A stretch of 41,048 nt of DNA, from positions 1-41,048 of the forward strand of contig JANYDT010000189.1 of the NCBI GenBank assembly GCA_025359845.1, written 5' to 3'. Of this stretch, positions 33,376-41,048 are shown one piece after another. The position numbers were made by a program, and so were the translations under genes. Numbering within the stretch: position 1 is the stretch's first letter; every line of letters begins with the position of its first letter. A model generated the notes under the pieces. That model did no database searches and was not told the DNA's origin. It saw only the letters and a program-made list of their open reading frames with translations. The DNA is from Acidimicrobiia bacterium. GTDB lineage: Bacteria; Actinomycetota; Acidimicrobiia; Acidimicrobiales; JANYDT01.

Positions 33376-35979
33376 TCAGCCCTCGTGAATATTGATCGAT
33401 GCCCGTCGATCGCACTCCTCGTCGTGCGCGGCGCCGGTGGATCCGGGCGCATCCGATCTGTCACGACCGCACCGACCGCGGCTCACGGACACGGTGAACG
33501 GACCCGCCGTCGCGTTGGGGGCGACGCCGTTGGCAGCGATGACGGTGTAGCTGAACGTGGTCGTCTTTGACCGCGGAATCCCCGACACCAGGCCGGTGGT
33601 GGGATTGATGGTGAGCCAGCTCGGTGCACCGGTGAGGCTGTAAGTGGATGTGGGCACCCCGTCAGCCAAGAACGTGTAACTGTAGGGTTGACCGACGGTG
33701 GCTGTCGTGGGTGGCGTTTTCATGGTGAACACCGGGGCGTGCGCGATCGGCGTGCATGCGGTGGCGGTGGTCGAGCCGGTGGTTGCCGTGGTGGTTCGCG
33801 TCGGGCACGCCGTCTGGTTGCTCGCGCCCGCGTGTCGACGTAGAAGCCGACTCCGGCAGGCGTGCAGGAGCTGGATCCGGCGGCGGCGCTGTAGCTTCCG
33901 ACGGCGCACGGTGTCGCCGCACTGGCACCGGTCGTACCGACGTAGGAGCCGGCGGGTGCCAGCGCACAACTACTCGCACCCGCAGCCGCGGTGAAACTGC
34001 CCTTCGCGCACGGCGTCGCCGCGGTGGCGCCAGTGGTGGCGACGTAGGACCCGATGGGTGCTGGGGTGCATGCGCTGGAACCCGGGGTTGAACTGAACTG
34101 ACCGGCGAGACATTGTGCCGCTAACGTCGCACCTGTGGTGTCAACGTACGATCCGGGCGGAGCCAACGTGCAACTGATCGCGCCAGTCACGTTTGAACGA
34201 CCCCGTGGCGCACAGCGTCGTCGACTTGGCTCCGTTGGTGTCAACGTAGGAACCGGCGGGGCCAACGTGCAGGGTGCGGTGCCGAGCGTGGAATACGACC
34301 CGGCCGCACAGAGCGGCGCTTGCTTCACGGTCACGCTGCAGGCACGTAGCTGAGCGTGTAGTTCGTGGACACCGCACCCGAGCAGCTCGTTGGGTACGGC
34401 GAGGCGCTAACCGGGCTGCCACTGGTGTACGTAGTCGAACACAGCGGCGTTACTGACAGACCGCTCGCGCTGTCCGTGCCGACGAAGCCGCTGTACTCGG
34501 GCTGATCACCGGCACCGCGTCGCCGTAGGTCACCGTCGCGCTCGATGCGGTGACCGTTAGGGTGGCCGGGGTGACGATGAAGCTCGCACCGGTGTAGGCA
34601 AACGTGTAGCCGGGCGCGGTGAGCCCGGAGCAGCTCAGGGGGTCGATGGTGTAGCTGACTGCGGCCGTCAGGGTGGAGCTGATCGCGGTCCCGCCGTTGA
34701 CGTTGGTGCAGTTCACGCTGCCGCCAACGGTGATCCCTACGGGCGCGGTGTAGGAGGGCGTGAAGCTGGGGCCCGATGAGCCGTAGGTTTGGGCGCCGGT
34801 CACCGTCACAGCGATTTGGTTGGTCGGCTGGTTCACGGTGATGACCGTCGCCGTGCCTTGGTTCGAGGTCTGGGTGGTGTCGCTCGTTGAGGTCGCGTTT
34901 AGGGTCACGGTCTGCGTGCCGGCCGACCCCGATGTCACCGTGCCTGAGGGTACGTCGACCTGTACGGTCTTCTGCTCACCGACGACATCCGCGGCCGTTG
35001 CGGTGGTTGTGAGGGGTGTGGTCAAGGTTATGGTCGCGGTGTTCTGTGTCGCGTCCTTGCTGATTCCACCGGCTGCGATGATGTAGGGAATCGAAGCGAC
35101 GCGAATCACGGCTCCCGGTGTCAGTCCGTTGAGCGAGGCATTCGAGGCGTTGCCATCACCTTGAGCGATGATGCTGGTGTTCCCCGCGTTTGCACCTGCG
35201 GCTAACCGCGTGCCGCCCAGCGTGATGGAACTGCCGCCGGGGAAGGTTGGCAGCACCGAGGTTGTGTTGGAGGGTGTCGAGGCGACGCTCAGGTTGTAGG
35301 TGTCGGGTCCATCGGTTTGGCCGCTGATGGTGTATGTGAGATGCGCGGTGCCGCCCTGGACAACGGTCTGGTCGGCCGGTGACGAGATCGCGGGAGCACT
35401 GAAAACCAATAGGCCGGTAATGGTAGCGGTGCCTGTGACCGGTGGGTATGTGGTGCTGGCCGCATCTGTGAAGTTCACTGTTGCGGCGTTTACTGTGACG
35501 ATGTTGGCCGCCTGACTTTGTGTTGCTTGGAAGAAGAGGACGATCACGCTGCCGGGCGTTATAGTTGATATGGGCGCAGGCGGTTTGAAGGTTACTGTCC
35601 GGTTAGACGGCGTATAGTCATATCCTTGGGCCCCTTCGGTGAGCGCGGTCGCGGCCGAATAGATCGTCGAGGCATTGCCGGCAAATTTTCCTCTACCAGG
35701 AAGATATGTTGCGTAAGGTTCGACCGTATCCGTGAACTGCACAGCGGTAGCCGAGGCGGTGCCGGTGTTCGTGACGGTGACCCTATAAATTATGCTGTCA
35801 CCTGGATATGCAGCAATACTGCTGGAGTACAGGACGCCGCCATTGCGCGAGACTGTGGTCGTGACGGTGATGTTCGGCCCACCCACGGCACCCGCCGGGT
35901 TCGCCAATCCGACCGGCACGCTGACCATTATCGCCGCGAGCGCCAGCACCCTGACCTTCGACCTCAAGGTTTTGAACAT
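33376..35979 (-). pseudogene. Large secreted surface protein with MBG and cysteine-rich repeats, multiple frameshifts
   Basis: From ATG 35979 (MFKTLRSKVRVLALAAIMVS, a signal peptide cleaved near PAGAV) an intact frame runs about 490 residues. It has a DUF11-like domain (DSIIYRVTVTNTGTASATAV), beta domains, and an MBG-type domain (TVTYGDAVPVISP). Near 34498 the frame shifts and continues in other frames. Cys-rich ephrin-receptor-like repeats follow, such as CLAGQFSSTPGSSACTPAP and GSYVATTGATAATPC, repeating about every 24 residues. Further shifts lie near 34258, 34198 and 33830. The end is a putative-Ig (He_PIG) domain (YSLTGAPSWLTINPTTGLVS) and a stop at 33376. Restoring one base at C- or A-runs rejoins several frames. 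GGGGGG precedes the start. Confidence 0.75.
33830..34300 (-). repeat. Cysteine-rich tandem repeats in the surface protein
   Basis: About five units follow the pattern CTxAPxGSYVxTTGAxxATPCAxGSFxxxxGxxx; each is split into two half-repeats with one Cys each. They are similar to the ephrin-receptor-like Cys-rich repeats found in secreted proteins of Actinobacteria and protists. Three of the gene's four frame breaks lie in or at the edges of this block. Confidence 0.7.
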
Positions 35980-36006
35980 GCCGTAACCCCCCAATAAAGG
36001 GGTCAA

Positions 36007-36251
36007 GCAAACTATAATGGTACCACAAATTGGAGTGTCCGGACCATCAAAATCTCATCCGCCTCGAAGAGTTCCCACGGCGCTGAGAGATCTCTGAGGC
36101 TGGCGGGGCCTACATTCGTCTCGGCAAGTATGCACCATCGGTGTACCTGACGGAGATGTGCAACGAGTTCGACGACACTTTGCCCGGCGTCTTACGTAGC
36201 CATGGGCTACCGGGAGAGCAGGATCCTTCGGCGCGTGAGAGGCTTGGAGGC
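36007..36251. other. Divergent promoter region of surface protein and sulfotransferase
   Basis: On the minus strand TATAGT (36016-36011) is a good -10 box for the surface protein, giving a short leader. In that leader CCCC (36002-35999) could pair with the G-run used as Shine-Dalgarno (35992-35989), although the stem is only 4 bp. The open frame of the sulfotransferase reaches back to 36141 but is not needed. A TACATT box near 36113 could drive the plus-strand gene. Confidence 0.35.
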
Positions 36252-37181
36252 GTGACCACTGCTTCCGATCGACCGCTGGTGCGTTACGTCGGCCGCGTCT
36301 ACGACAGCAGTCGCTGGGAGGGTTTCGCTCTCCGGTCTGACGACATCATCATCAGCACGCCGCCGAAGTGCGGTACGACTTGGACACAGATGATCTGCGC
36401 GCTTCTGATCCTGCAGAGCACGGAGCTGCCCGACCGGCTCGCGAACCTGTCGCCGTGGCTCGACATGCTTACACCGTCGCGGCAGGAGATCATGGCGCTC
36501 CTCGACACGCAGACGCACCGCCGGTTCATCAAGACCCACACACCGCTGCCGGGTTTGCCGTTCCGCGACGGTGTTACTTACATCTGCGTCGGGCGCGACC
36601 CCCGCGACGTCGCGCTGTCGATGGACGACCACCTCGCCAACATGGATTGGGATGGCTTCCATCGCGCCCGCGTCGTGGCGGCGCGCGAGGACGGACTGCC
36701 AGAACCGGAGCGGACGCCCCCTCCACCACTCGACCAGATGACGGATCGCGAGCGGTTCTGGCGATGGGTTGACGATGACACGCCGCCCATCGAGTCTTCG
36801 TCGAGTCTTTTGCGGACGCTCCGTCACATCGAGTCGTTCTGGGTCGAGCGAAATCACTCGAATGTCGTGTTGCTGCACTATCAGGACCTGAAGACCGATC
36901 TCCGGGGCCAGATGGCGACGCTCGCGGCCCGGCTTGGCCTAGAGGTCCCTAATGCGATTTGGCCGTCGCTGGTCGAGGCCGCCACGTTCGAGTCGATGCG
37001 CAGCAACAGCGACCGTACGGGGCCGAGCCCGGGCATGTGGAAGGACCAAACCCGCTTCTTCAACCGCGCCCGCAGCGGTGAGTGGCGTAGCCTGCTGGAC
37101 GACGACGACCGCCGCCGCTATGGCGGGCGCGTATCGTCGCTGGTCGCGCCCGACCTCGAGGCTTGGCTGCACCGTTCCTGA
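36252..37181 (+). CDS. Sulfotransferase family protein
   Basis: This cytosolic sulfotransferase-type protein of 309 residues uses PAPS as sulfate donor. The 5'-phosphosulfate loop is ISTPPKCGTTWTQ (about 34-46). RFIKTHTPLPGLP contains the KTH motif with the catalytic His equivalent. The 3'-phosphate motif is YICVGRDPRDVALSMDDH. The C-terminal region has the expected RSNSDRTGPSPGMWKD variant of the RKG segment. The acceptor is unknown; family members in Actinobacteria sulfate lipids, phenols and steroids. GTG 36252 is chosen because homologs start shortly before RWEGF; GTG 36141 and ATG 36156 are longer options. Confidence 0.85.
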   Translation: MTTASDRPLVRYVGRVYDSSRWEGFALRSDDIIISTPPKCGTTWTQMICALLILQSTELPDRLANLSPWLDMLTPSRQEIMALLDTQTHRRFIKTHTPLPGLPFRDGVTYICVGRDPRDVALSMDDHLANMDWDGFHRARVVAAREDGLPEPERTPPPPLDQMTDRERFWRWVDDDTPPIESSSSLLRTLRHIESFWVERNHSNVVLLHYQDLKTDLRGQMATLAARLGLEVPNAIWPSLVEAATFESMRSNSDRTGPSPGMWKDQTRFFNRARSGEWRSLLDDDDRRRYGGRVSSLVAPDLEAWLHRS

Positions 37182-37425
37182 GAGGCTGCCGCGGGCGTCG
37201 ACACGCCCTTACCACACATCATGAGGCAGGTGGGACTTGGCGGAGCAGACGGGTGATGTCGGATCGCGGGGCCTCGACGCTGGCGACGCACTTCGGCCGA
37301 ACAACGCCGCCAAAACGACCGCGACGTGCGGTCGCGCCACAATGACGACCTTCTGCCGTAGCGCGTACCCCGGAGCGCCAATCGGCACGCTGCGGATGAT
37401 ATCGGGGACGGCACTAGCGGTGCCC
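37182..37425. other. Unassigned stretch between sulfotransferase and transposase remnant
   Basis: No ORF with recognisable motifs appears on either strand. The minus strand has a 72-codon open frame with an unremarkable sequence. This is probably decayed sequence linked to the transposase remnant to its right. Confidence 0.3.
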
Positions 37426-37590
37426 ATTGGGTAGCCCCCACTGGAACGGCATAGGGTTGTCCGCCTTCAGGTAGGCCTGATCGCGGTGATGAGCTCGGGT
37501 ACCGAACGGAACACGCCGCAGCGGATTGCTTTGTCGGTGATGTCAGAAAACCCTCGCTCCACCAGTCTGAGCCACGAGCTCACACGGCTC
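37426..37590 (-). pseudogene. IS630-type transposase C-terminal remnant
   Basis: The minus strand reads SSWLRLVERGFSDITDKAIR then CGVFRSVPELITAI, matching the DDE-superfamily IS630 C-terminus (SSWLNLVERWFAEL...RRGVFRSVxELexAI). The Glu of LVE is the last catalytic acid. A shift near 37485 breaks the frame, and the continuation AYLKADNPMPFQW matches the family's tail (PFVW). The N-terminal two thirds and inverted repeats are not found. It marks past insertion-sequence activity. Confidence 0.75.
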
Positions 37591-37687
37591 TGCCCGCCGG
37601 GCCGCTGGAGGACGACTGGCGACCTCGAGGGGCGTGATAATGCGGGTCGTGGACTATTTGACGCCTGTTTCCCGTGATCGGCCCCGG

Positions 37688-38160
37688 ATGCCTGACGGTT
37701 ACGGTGTACCCGTCACTGGGGACGGCCTGCTGGAGTGGTGCGACGTCGAGGCCCGGCTGATCGGCGCATCCCAGTACTGGTTGGCGACCACCCGTCGCGA
37801 CGGCCGGCCGCACGTGGTGCCCCGCTGGGGTGTCTGGGTCGACGGCCGGTTCTGGTACGACGGGGCTCCTACGACCGTCCACGTCCGCAACCTCGCCGGC
37901 AACCGGGCGTGCACCTTGCATCTGGAGGACGGTTGGAAGGCCGTGATCGTCGACGGAACCTCACGACCGGCCTCGTGCCCGGGCGTGGGGCTTGGTGCCC
38001 GTCTGGCGGCGGCCTTCGCCGAGAAGTACGCGGATCGGGGTTACGAGCCCGAACCCGACGCTTGGGAAGGGCCGGGGGCTTGAGGGTGCTCGAACCCGTC
38101 ACCGTGCTCGCGTGGTTCGACTTTCCGGGTGATGTCACCCGCTTTCGCTTCACGGACTGA
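37688..38160 (+). pseudogene. Pyridoxamine-5'-phosphate-oxidase-fold (flavin/F420-type) protein, frameshifted
   Basis: The split-barrel protein is about 157 residues if repaired. MPDGYGVPVTGDGLLEWCDV begins at ATG 37688, then ASQYWLATTRRDGRPHVVPR and WGVWVDGRFWYDGAP (flavin or F420 binding), NRACTLHLEDGWKAVIVDGT and AFAEKYADRGYEPEPDAW. At the G-run near 38075 the frame ends in EGPGA-stop. The other frame continues GLRVLEPVTVLAWFDFPG to TGA 38160, matching the expected C-terminus, so one G is missing. Actinobacterial relatives are F420- or flavin-dependent reductases or biliverdin-type oxidoreductases; the substrate is unknown. This may be a sequencing error, since the rest is intact. GTG 37634 and ATG 37640 are alternative starts. 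Confidence 0.82.
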
Positions 38161-38285
38161 CGCGCCGCCGTATGGACAATGGAGGACGAAGATCGGTCGC
38201 GTCCCGTCACCTTGGCCCAGATCGCCGGCTCGGTGTCCCAGCCACGACACGTCGATGACGCGTGTCTGCGAGTGACATGTCAAGT

Positions 38286-38307
38286 CGCGCCCCAGGGTTT
38301 GGGCGCG
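38286..38307. terminator. Hairpin between convergent genes
   Basis: CGCGCCC (38286-38292) pairs with GGGCGCG (38301-38307) around an 8-nt loop. The hairpin sits between the PPOX-fold gene and the convergent tfoX-like gene. No U-run is present, so function as a terminator is uncertain. Confidence 0.35.
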
Positions 38308-38346
38308 GTGGAGCGCCGCTACGAACGGGCGAGAACAGCGCCGCGG

Positions 38347-38685
38347 CTACTTCTTCTTCGGTGGCAATGATGAGGCGTACGCCGAGCCGAGCTTCACCCA
38401 CTTCTCGAGTCGACGCTTGGTCCGCAGGTCGTTGGACTCGACGCGGAGCCAGCCCTGCATCGGGCGGCCATGCATCAGTGCGGCCTCGGCCGGCGTGGTC
38501 TCGACGAGGCGATCGGTCTGGCCGGGGTCGACCCGAACGAGTGCGCCGCCCTGACCGCTCGCGGCGATGGCCATGTTGCCCCCGATGAGGAAGGCGAGGC
38601 CGCCGAACATCTTCTTCTCGGTCACCCCGCGCTGCTCCGAAAGCAGCTCACGGATCCGGTCGGCCAGGTCCTCGTCGAAGGCCAT
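38347..38685 (-). CDS. TfoX N-terminal domain protein
   Basis: The 112-residue protein consists of the TfoX/Sxy N-terminal domain: FDEDLADRIRELLSEQRGVT then EKKMFGGLAFLIGGNMAIAA, a basic segment (RTKRRLEKWVKLG) and a Lys-rich tail. The C-terminal TfoX domain is absent, as in many actinobacterial homologs. Full TfoX regulates competence in Gammaproteobacteria, but that role should not be carried over to this short form. ATG 38685 lies 7 nt after TACGAT, again leaderless-type. It is intact among broken neighbours. Confidence 0.88.
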   Translation of the reverse strand: MAFDEDLADRIRELLSEQRGVTEKKMFGGLAFLIGGNMAIAASGQGGALVRVDPGQTDRLVETTPAEAALMHGRPMQGWLRVESNDLRTKRRLEKWVKLGSAYASSLPPKKK

Positions 38686-38820
38686 ACGTCCAATCGTACG
38701 TGCTCCGGAACGCTGGCTCCAGGACCGCGATCTGTACGCGCGATGTGTGCGTCGGCAGGCTGCCCTGCGCCGGACCATCTCGGCAGATGTTCGATGACCT
38801 CGCTCCACACCCGCTCACGC

Positions 38821-38991
38821 TCAACGTCTGGTATTCCAGCGCAGCCTCGCCCGTCCGGCGTGCACACCGACACGAACATCGGGATCGCCTAACATCTGAG
38901 CAATGGCGTCGCGTCGAATATCCTTGTTGACCCGATACCACTCATAGCCGGCGTCGTCGTTGCGCGCTGACAACGGCGACTTGTGCGTCAC
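38821..38991 (-). CDS. Hypothetical 56-residue ORF
   Basis: From GTG 38991 to TGA 38821 the frame encodes MTHKSPLSARNDDAGYEWYR then VNKDIRRDAIAQMLGDPDVR and a basic tail. Its residue mix looks like a soluble protein, but I recognise no family. It lies upstream of, and on the same strand as, the tfoX-like gene. It may be a gene fragment like its neighbours. Confidence 0.3.
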   Translation of the reverse strand: MTHKSPLSARNDDAGYEWYRVNKDIRRDAIAQMLGDPDVRVGVHAGRARLRWNTRR

Positions 38992-39025
38992 CGCCGTACA
39001 ACCAACCGAGTCTGCGGTGCTCTCA

Positions 39026-39180
39026 TGAGGACCGACGGGCTCGAATTCGAATTGAGGGCACCGGCATCGGGTTTCGTCCCGCCGTTATGGGAACCCGACC
39101 AGGTGGACACCCTCAAAACCGTCACAATCGACGAGGCCATGGCCATGTCCCGACGCCTCGCCGGAGAGTTGCCCGAACCC
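39026..39180 (+). pseudogene. Cysteine synthase (PALP family) C-terminal fragment
   Basis: The plus-strand frame contains SGFVPPLWEPDQVDTLKTVT followed by IDEAMAMSRRLAGEL. This matches the stretch GxGxGFVPxxxDxxxVDxxxxVxxxEAxxxxRRLAxEEG near the end of PLP-dependent cysteine synthase/cystathionine synthase proteins. The PLP Lys and earlier domains are missing upstream, and after RRLAGEL the sequence departs from the family before the SSGA motif. It is a short remnant, about 50 codons. Confidence 0.55.
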
Positions 39181-39268
39181 TTCGCTCATTTTGCCGGTCT
39201 TGGTCCGTCGCAGAATATTGATCGTGCTGCCACTTGCGGCGGCCTCGGTGCGTGCGGCCTGTTGGCCG

Positions 39269-40495
39269 TCACACATCCCATTCGAGAAGCAGGCTGTTCA
39301 TGCCGATTTGGCCACCGTGCTCCTTGAGGTCCTGGCCGGCGACCAAGCGATAATTTGGGATTCGTTCGTGCCACATTTCCATGGCGACTCGCAGCTCTTG
39401 ACGGGCGAGGTTGGAGCCGAGGCAGCGATGCGGACCAGCGCCGAACGCGATATGGCGATTGTCTTGGCGATTCAGGATTACTTGATCGGCATCGGCGAAC
39501 TCACGGGGGTCACGGTTGGCCGAGGCGATTGGCAAGTACACCATTTGTCCCGCCTTAATCGGACAGCCGGCGACTTCGGTATCGGTCATGACCTTACGCC
39601 CGGGGGTGACGAAGCTGTAGTAGCGCAGGAACTCTTCGATGGCCGACGGAATGATCGCGGGTTCGGCGATGATGCGCCGACGATCGGCGTCGTGCGTCGC
39701 GAGGTGCCATAGGCTGTACGTAAGCTGCGCGGCGACCGTGTCGAGCCCGGCCATGAACATGAGCAGGCAAAAATCAAGCAGGTCTTGATCGGGAATGGCC
39801 TTGCCATCAATTTTCCAATTGAGGGCCTGAGTGAGCATGTCGTTCCCGGATGCCGATTCGGCGCGACGCTGCTGAATGAGGCCAGAGAAGTAGCCCATCA
39901 CGGCGACCATTGCGTCCATTTGCCGTTGCTGGCCTTCGGCAGTCACGAACTCCTTGTGCAAGATGTCGACTTCCCACTCCTGAAAGAGGTCGGCGTCTTC
40001 ACGGGGCAGGCCGAATAGATCCATGAAGATGACGTTCGGAAAGAGCAGCGCTACTTCGCTTACGAACTCGCACGAGCCCTTAGCGGCAACGGCGTCGAGG
40101 ACCTCGGAAAAACGTTGGCGTACGCGAGGTTCCCATTCGGCGACAGCGCTGGGGGTGAAGAACGGACCGGTGAGTTGACGCCACGCGGTGTGTTCGCGCC
40201 CGTCGAGCATCTCGGGAATCCACCGGAACTGCGGGTTCGGCTCCATAGGGGTCACGGCGGTATTCGAAAAAACCTCGGGCTTCTGAAAGGCCTTGCGAAT
40301 ATCGGCCATTCGCGTAATGAGGAAGTACTGGTGCTCGTTCGCCAGTCCTGTATGGACGGGAGCCTCCTCCCGTTTCACCGCGAAATTGTTAAAATGCCAT
40401 CCGGCCGGAGCGGAGCCCACGTTGACATCCTGGAAATGAGCAATTGGGCATCCGGTCGGATTCACCAAAGCTTGTTCGTTTTCGATCATGGTCAT
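39269..40495 (-). CDS. Cytochrome P450
   Basis: This 408-residue soluble bacterial P450 has an I-helix MFMAGLDTVAAQLTYSLWHL (the oxygen-activating GxDT), an ExxR in AIEEFLRYY, a PxR-type FVTPGRKV segment, and the heme loop FGAGPHRCLGSNLARQEL with the proximal Cys. It is a monooxygenase needing external electron carriers; no ferredoxin or reductase gene is adjacent, and the substrate is unknown. ATG 40495 is chosen because GAAGGG lies about 9 nt upstream and TMIENEQALVNPTGCP is a sensible N-terminus. The open frame extends to 40816 without family features. Confidence 0.95.
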   Translation of the reverse strand: MTMIENEQALVNPTGCPIAHFQDVNVGSAPAGWHFNNFAVKREEAPVHTGLANEHQYFLITRMADIRKAFQKPEVFSNTAVTPMEPNPQFRWIPEMLDGREHTAWRQLTGPFFTPSAVAEWEPRVRQRFSEVLDAVAAKGSCEFVSEVALLFPNVIFMDLFGLPREDADLFQEWEVDILHKEFVTAEGQQRQMDAMVAVMGYFSGLIQQRRAESASGNDMLTQALNWKIDGKAIPDQDLLDFCLLMFMAGLDTVAAQLTYSLWHLATHDADRRRIIAEPAIIPSAIEEFLRYYSFVTPGRKVMTDTEVAGCPIKAGQMVYLPIASANRDPREFADADQVILNRQDNRHIAFGAGPHRCLGSNLARQELRVAMEMWHERIPNYRLVAGQDLKEHGGQIGMNSLLLEWDV

Positions 40496-41048
40496 TGTAT
40501 TGCCCTTCGTGTCGAAATTCCAAGTGTTTACGGAGTAGATCCGGGGAGAATACGCATCCAAACTGAGACGTGCGCGAATCATACCCGCGAGATTCGGCCG
40601 ACCGGGCGCACGGGTTTGGACGGGACGCGCCGGGTGACTACGGTTCGCAGATGCGCGGATCAGGCCCCGATCGTCCCTCGACGCACCGATTGGTCGGAGC
40701 GCCACTCGCCGGAGTCGCCGGACGGGCACGTATGCCGAGCTCGCCATCGGGCCGGGCCGATACCAGGTGTATACGGTAACGCTCGGAATCTCGGCCTTGC
40801 CCGTCGAAGTCGTCACCTGTCCGCAGTGAAGTGCACGGTGAGGCTGCTATCCACGACGAGGACGACGCCATTAGGCGGCAGGGCCGCCAAGATGGCGTTG
40901 GAACTTCGCGAGCTAGTGCCTTGACCATACCTTCGCCTTGTGTCGTCGAGTCCGGGGCGTCGCTGGCAAGGACGCAGGAAGACGCGTTTGCCGTGCCCAA
41001 CCGCTATGATGAGAACGCCACCAGCGGCGTCATCCGGCCGACGAGACG
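40496..41048. other. Right edge, 550 bases without an assignable gene
   Basis: Open frames on both strands lack family motifs. On the minus strand near 40830-40910 the segment ILAALPPNGVVLVVDSSLTV has the look of the start of a PAS domain but meets a stop (TGA) soon after, so it may be a remnant. The P450 promoter and Shine-Dalgarno lie at 40496-40510. Confidence 0.3.

Noticed and set aside
37280..37310. Possible att-site copy of the tRNA-Lys 3' end
   Set aside because: Only about 9 bases (GCGACGCAC-like) match here and near 40680, too short to support an attachment site.
40830..40915. PAS-domain-like stretch on the minus strand
   Set aside because: Only about 25 codons look right before a stop, and no downstream domain follows.
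1..41048. CRISPR arrays, rRNA genes, replication origin
   Set aside because: No regularly spaced direct repeats, rRNA core sequences or DnaA-box clusters were seen.

Overview
The window is high-GC DNA whose gene content points to an actinobacterium, most likely of the class Acidimicrobiia. The evidence is an acyl-CoA carboxylase beta/epsilon pair, an actinobacterial-type nitrobindin, an imuA'/imuB mutasome pair under a CGAAC-N4-GTTCG LexA box, a long Lhr helicase, SigE-family ECF sigma, many GTG/TTG starts, 4-bp ATGA/GTGA/TTGA overlaps, and Ser/Thr-rich secreted proteins. This placement is inference from gene content; no rRNA is present. At least nine genes start 7-9 nt behind a TANNNT -10 box with no Shine-Dalgarno, so leaderless transcription looks common.

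Layout. 0.2-2.0 kb (-): accE and an acyl-CoA carboxylase beta subunit that carries an in-frame TAG. 2.0-2.9 kb (-): a 5'-3' exonuclease with a clear terminator. 3.0-4.2 kb (+): nitrobindin coupled to TrmB. 4.2-6.7 kb (-): imuB, a 45-codon ORF that exactly fills the gap, and imuA', with a LexA-controlled promoter. 6.8-10.4 kb: a NifU-N-like small protein (-), an AI-2E-type permease coupled to a secreted 5'-nucleotidase (+), and a small membrane protein (-). 10.4-15.2 kb: acyl-CoA dehydrogenase (+), a twice-frameshifted alpha/beta hydrolase (-), a DUF2332 protein (-), and a divergent HTH-citrate synthase (+) with a repeated half-site at its promoter. 15.2-19.8 kb: an ECF sigma factor coupled to a four-helix membrane protein (-), a MocR regulator (-) divergent from a membrane protein (+) across direct-repeat operators, then a membrane protein overlapping a membrane-anchored Cu/Zn superoxide dismutase (+). 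19.8-29.4 kb: Lhr (-), an SdrD-like secreted protein (+), a fused molybdenum hydroxylase (-) and a class I amidotransferase (-).

From tRNA-Lys(TTT) at 29.56 kb to about 39.2 kb the character changes. Here lie an RHS/YD-repeat fragment truncated at both ends, a SufR-like regulator fragment, a large cysteine-rich surface protein broken by several single-base shifts, a sulfotransferase, an IS630-type transposase tail, a frameshifted flavin/F420 oxidoreductase-fold gene, an intact TfoX-N gene and a cysteine-synthase tail. This reads as a decaying or poorly assembled accessory region next to a tRNA. An intact cytochrome P450 follows, and the last 550 bases hold nothing I can assign.

The most interesting items are the small ORF between imuA' and imuB, the HTH-citrate synthase with a likely self-operator, the molybdenum hydroxylase that lacks the second half of its [2Fe-2S] ligand set, and the concentration of reading-frame breaks. 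Several breaks fall in homopolymers, so raw-read checking is needed before calling them biological.
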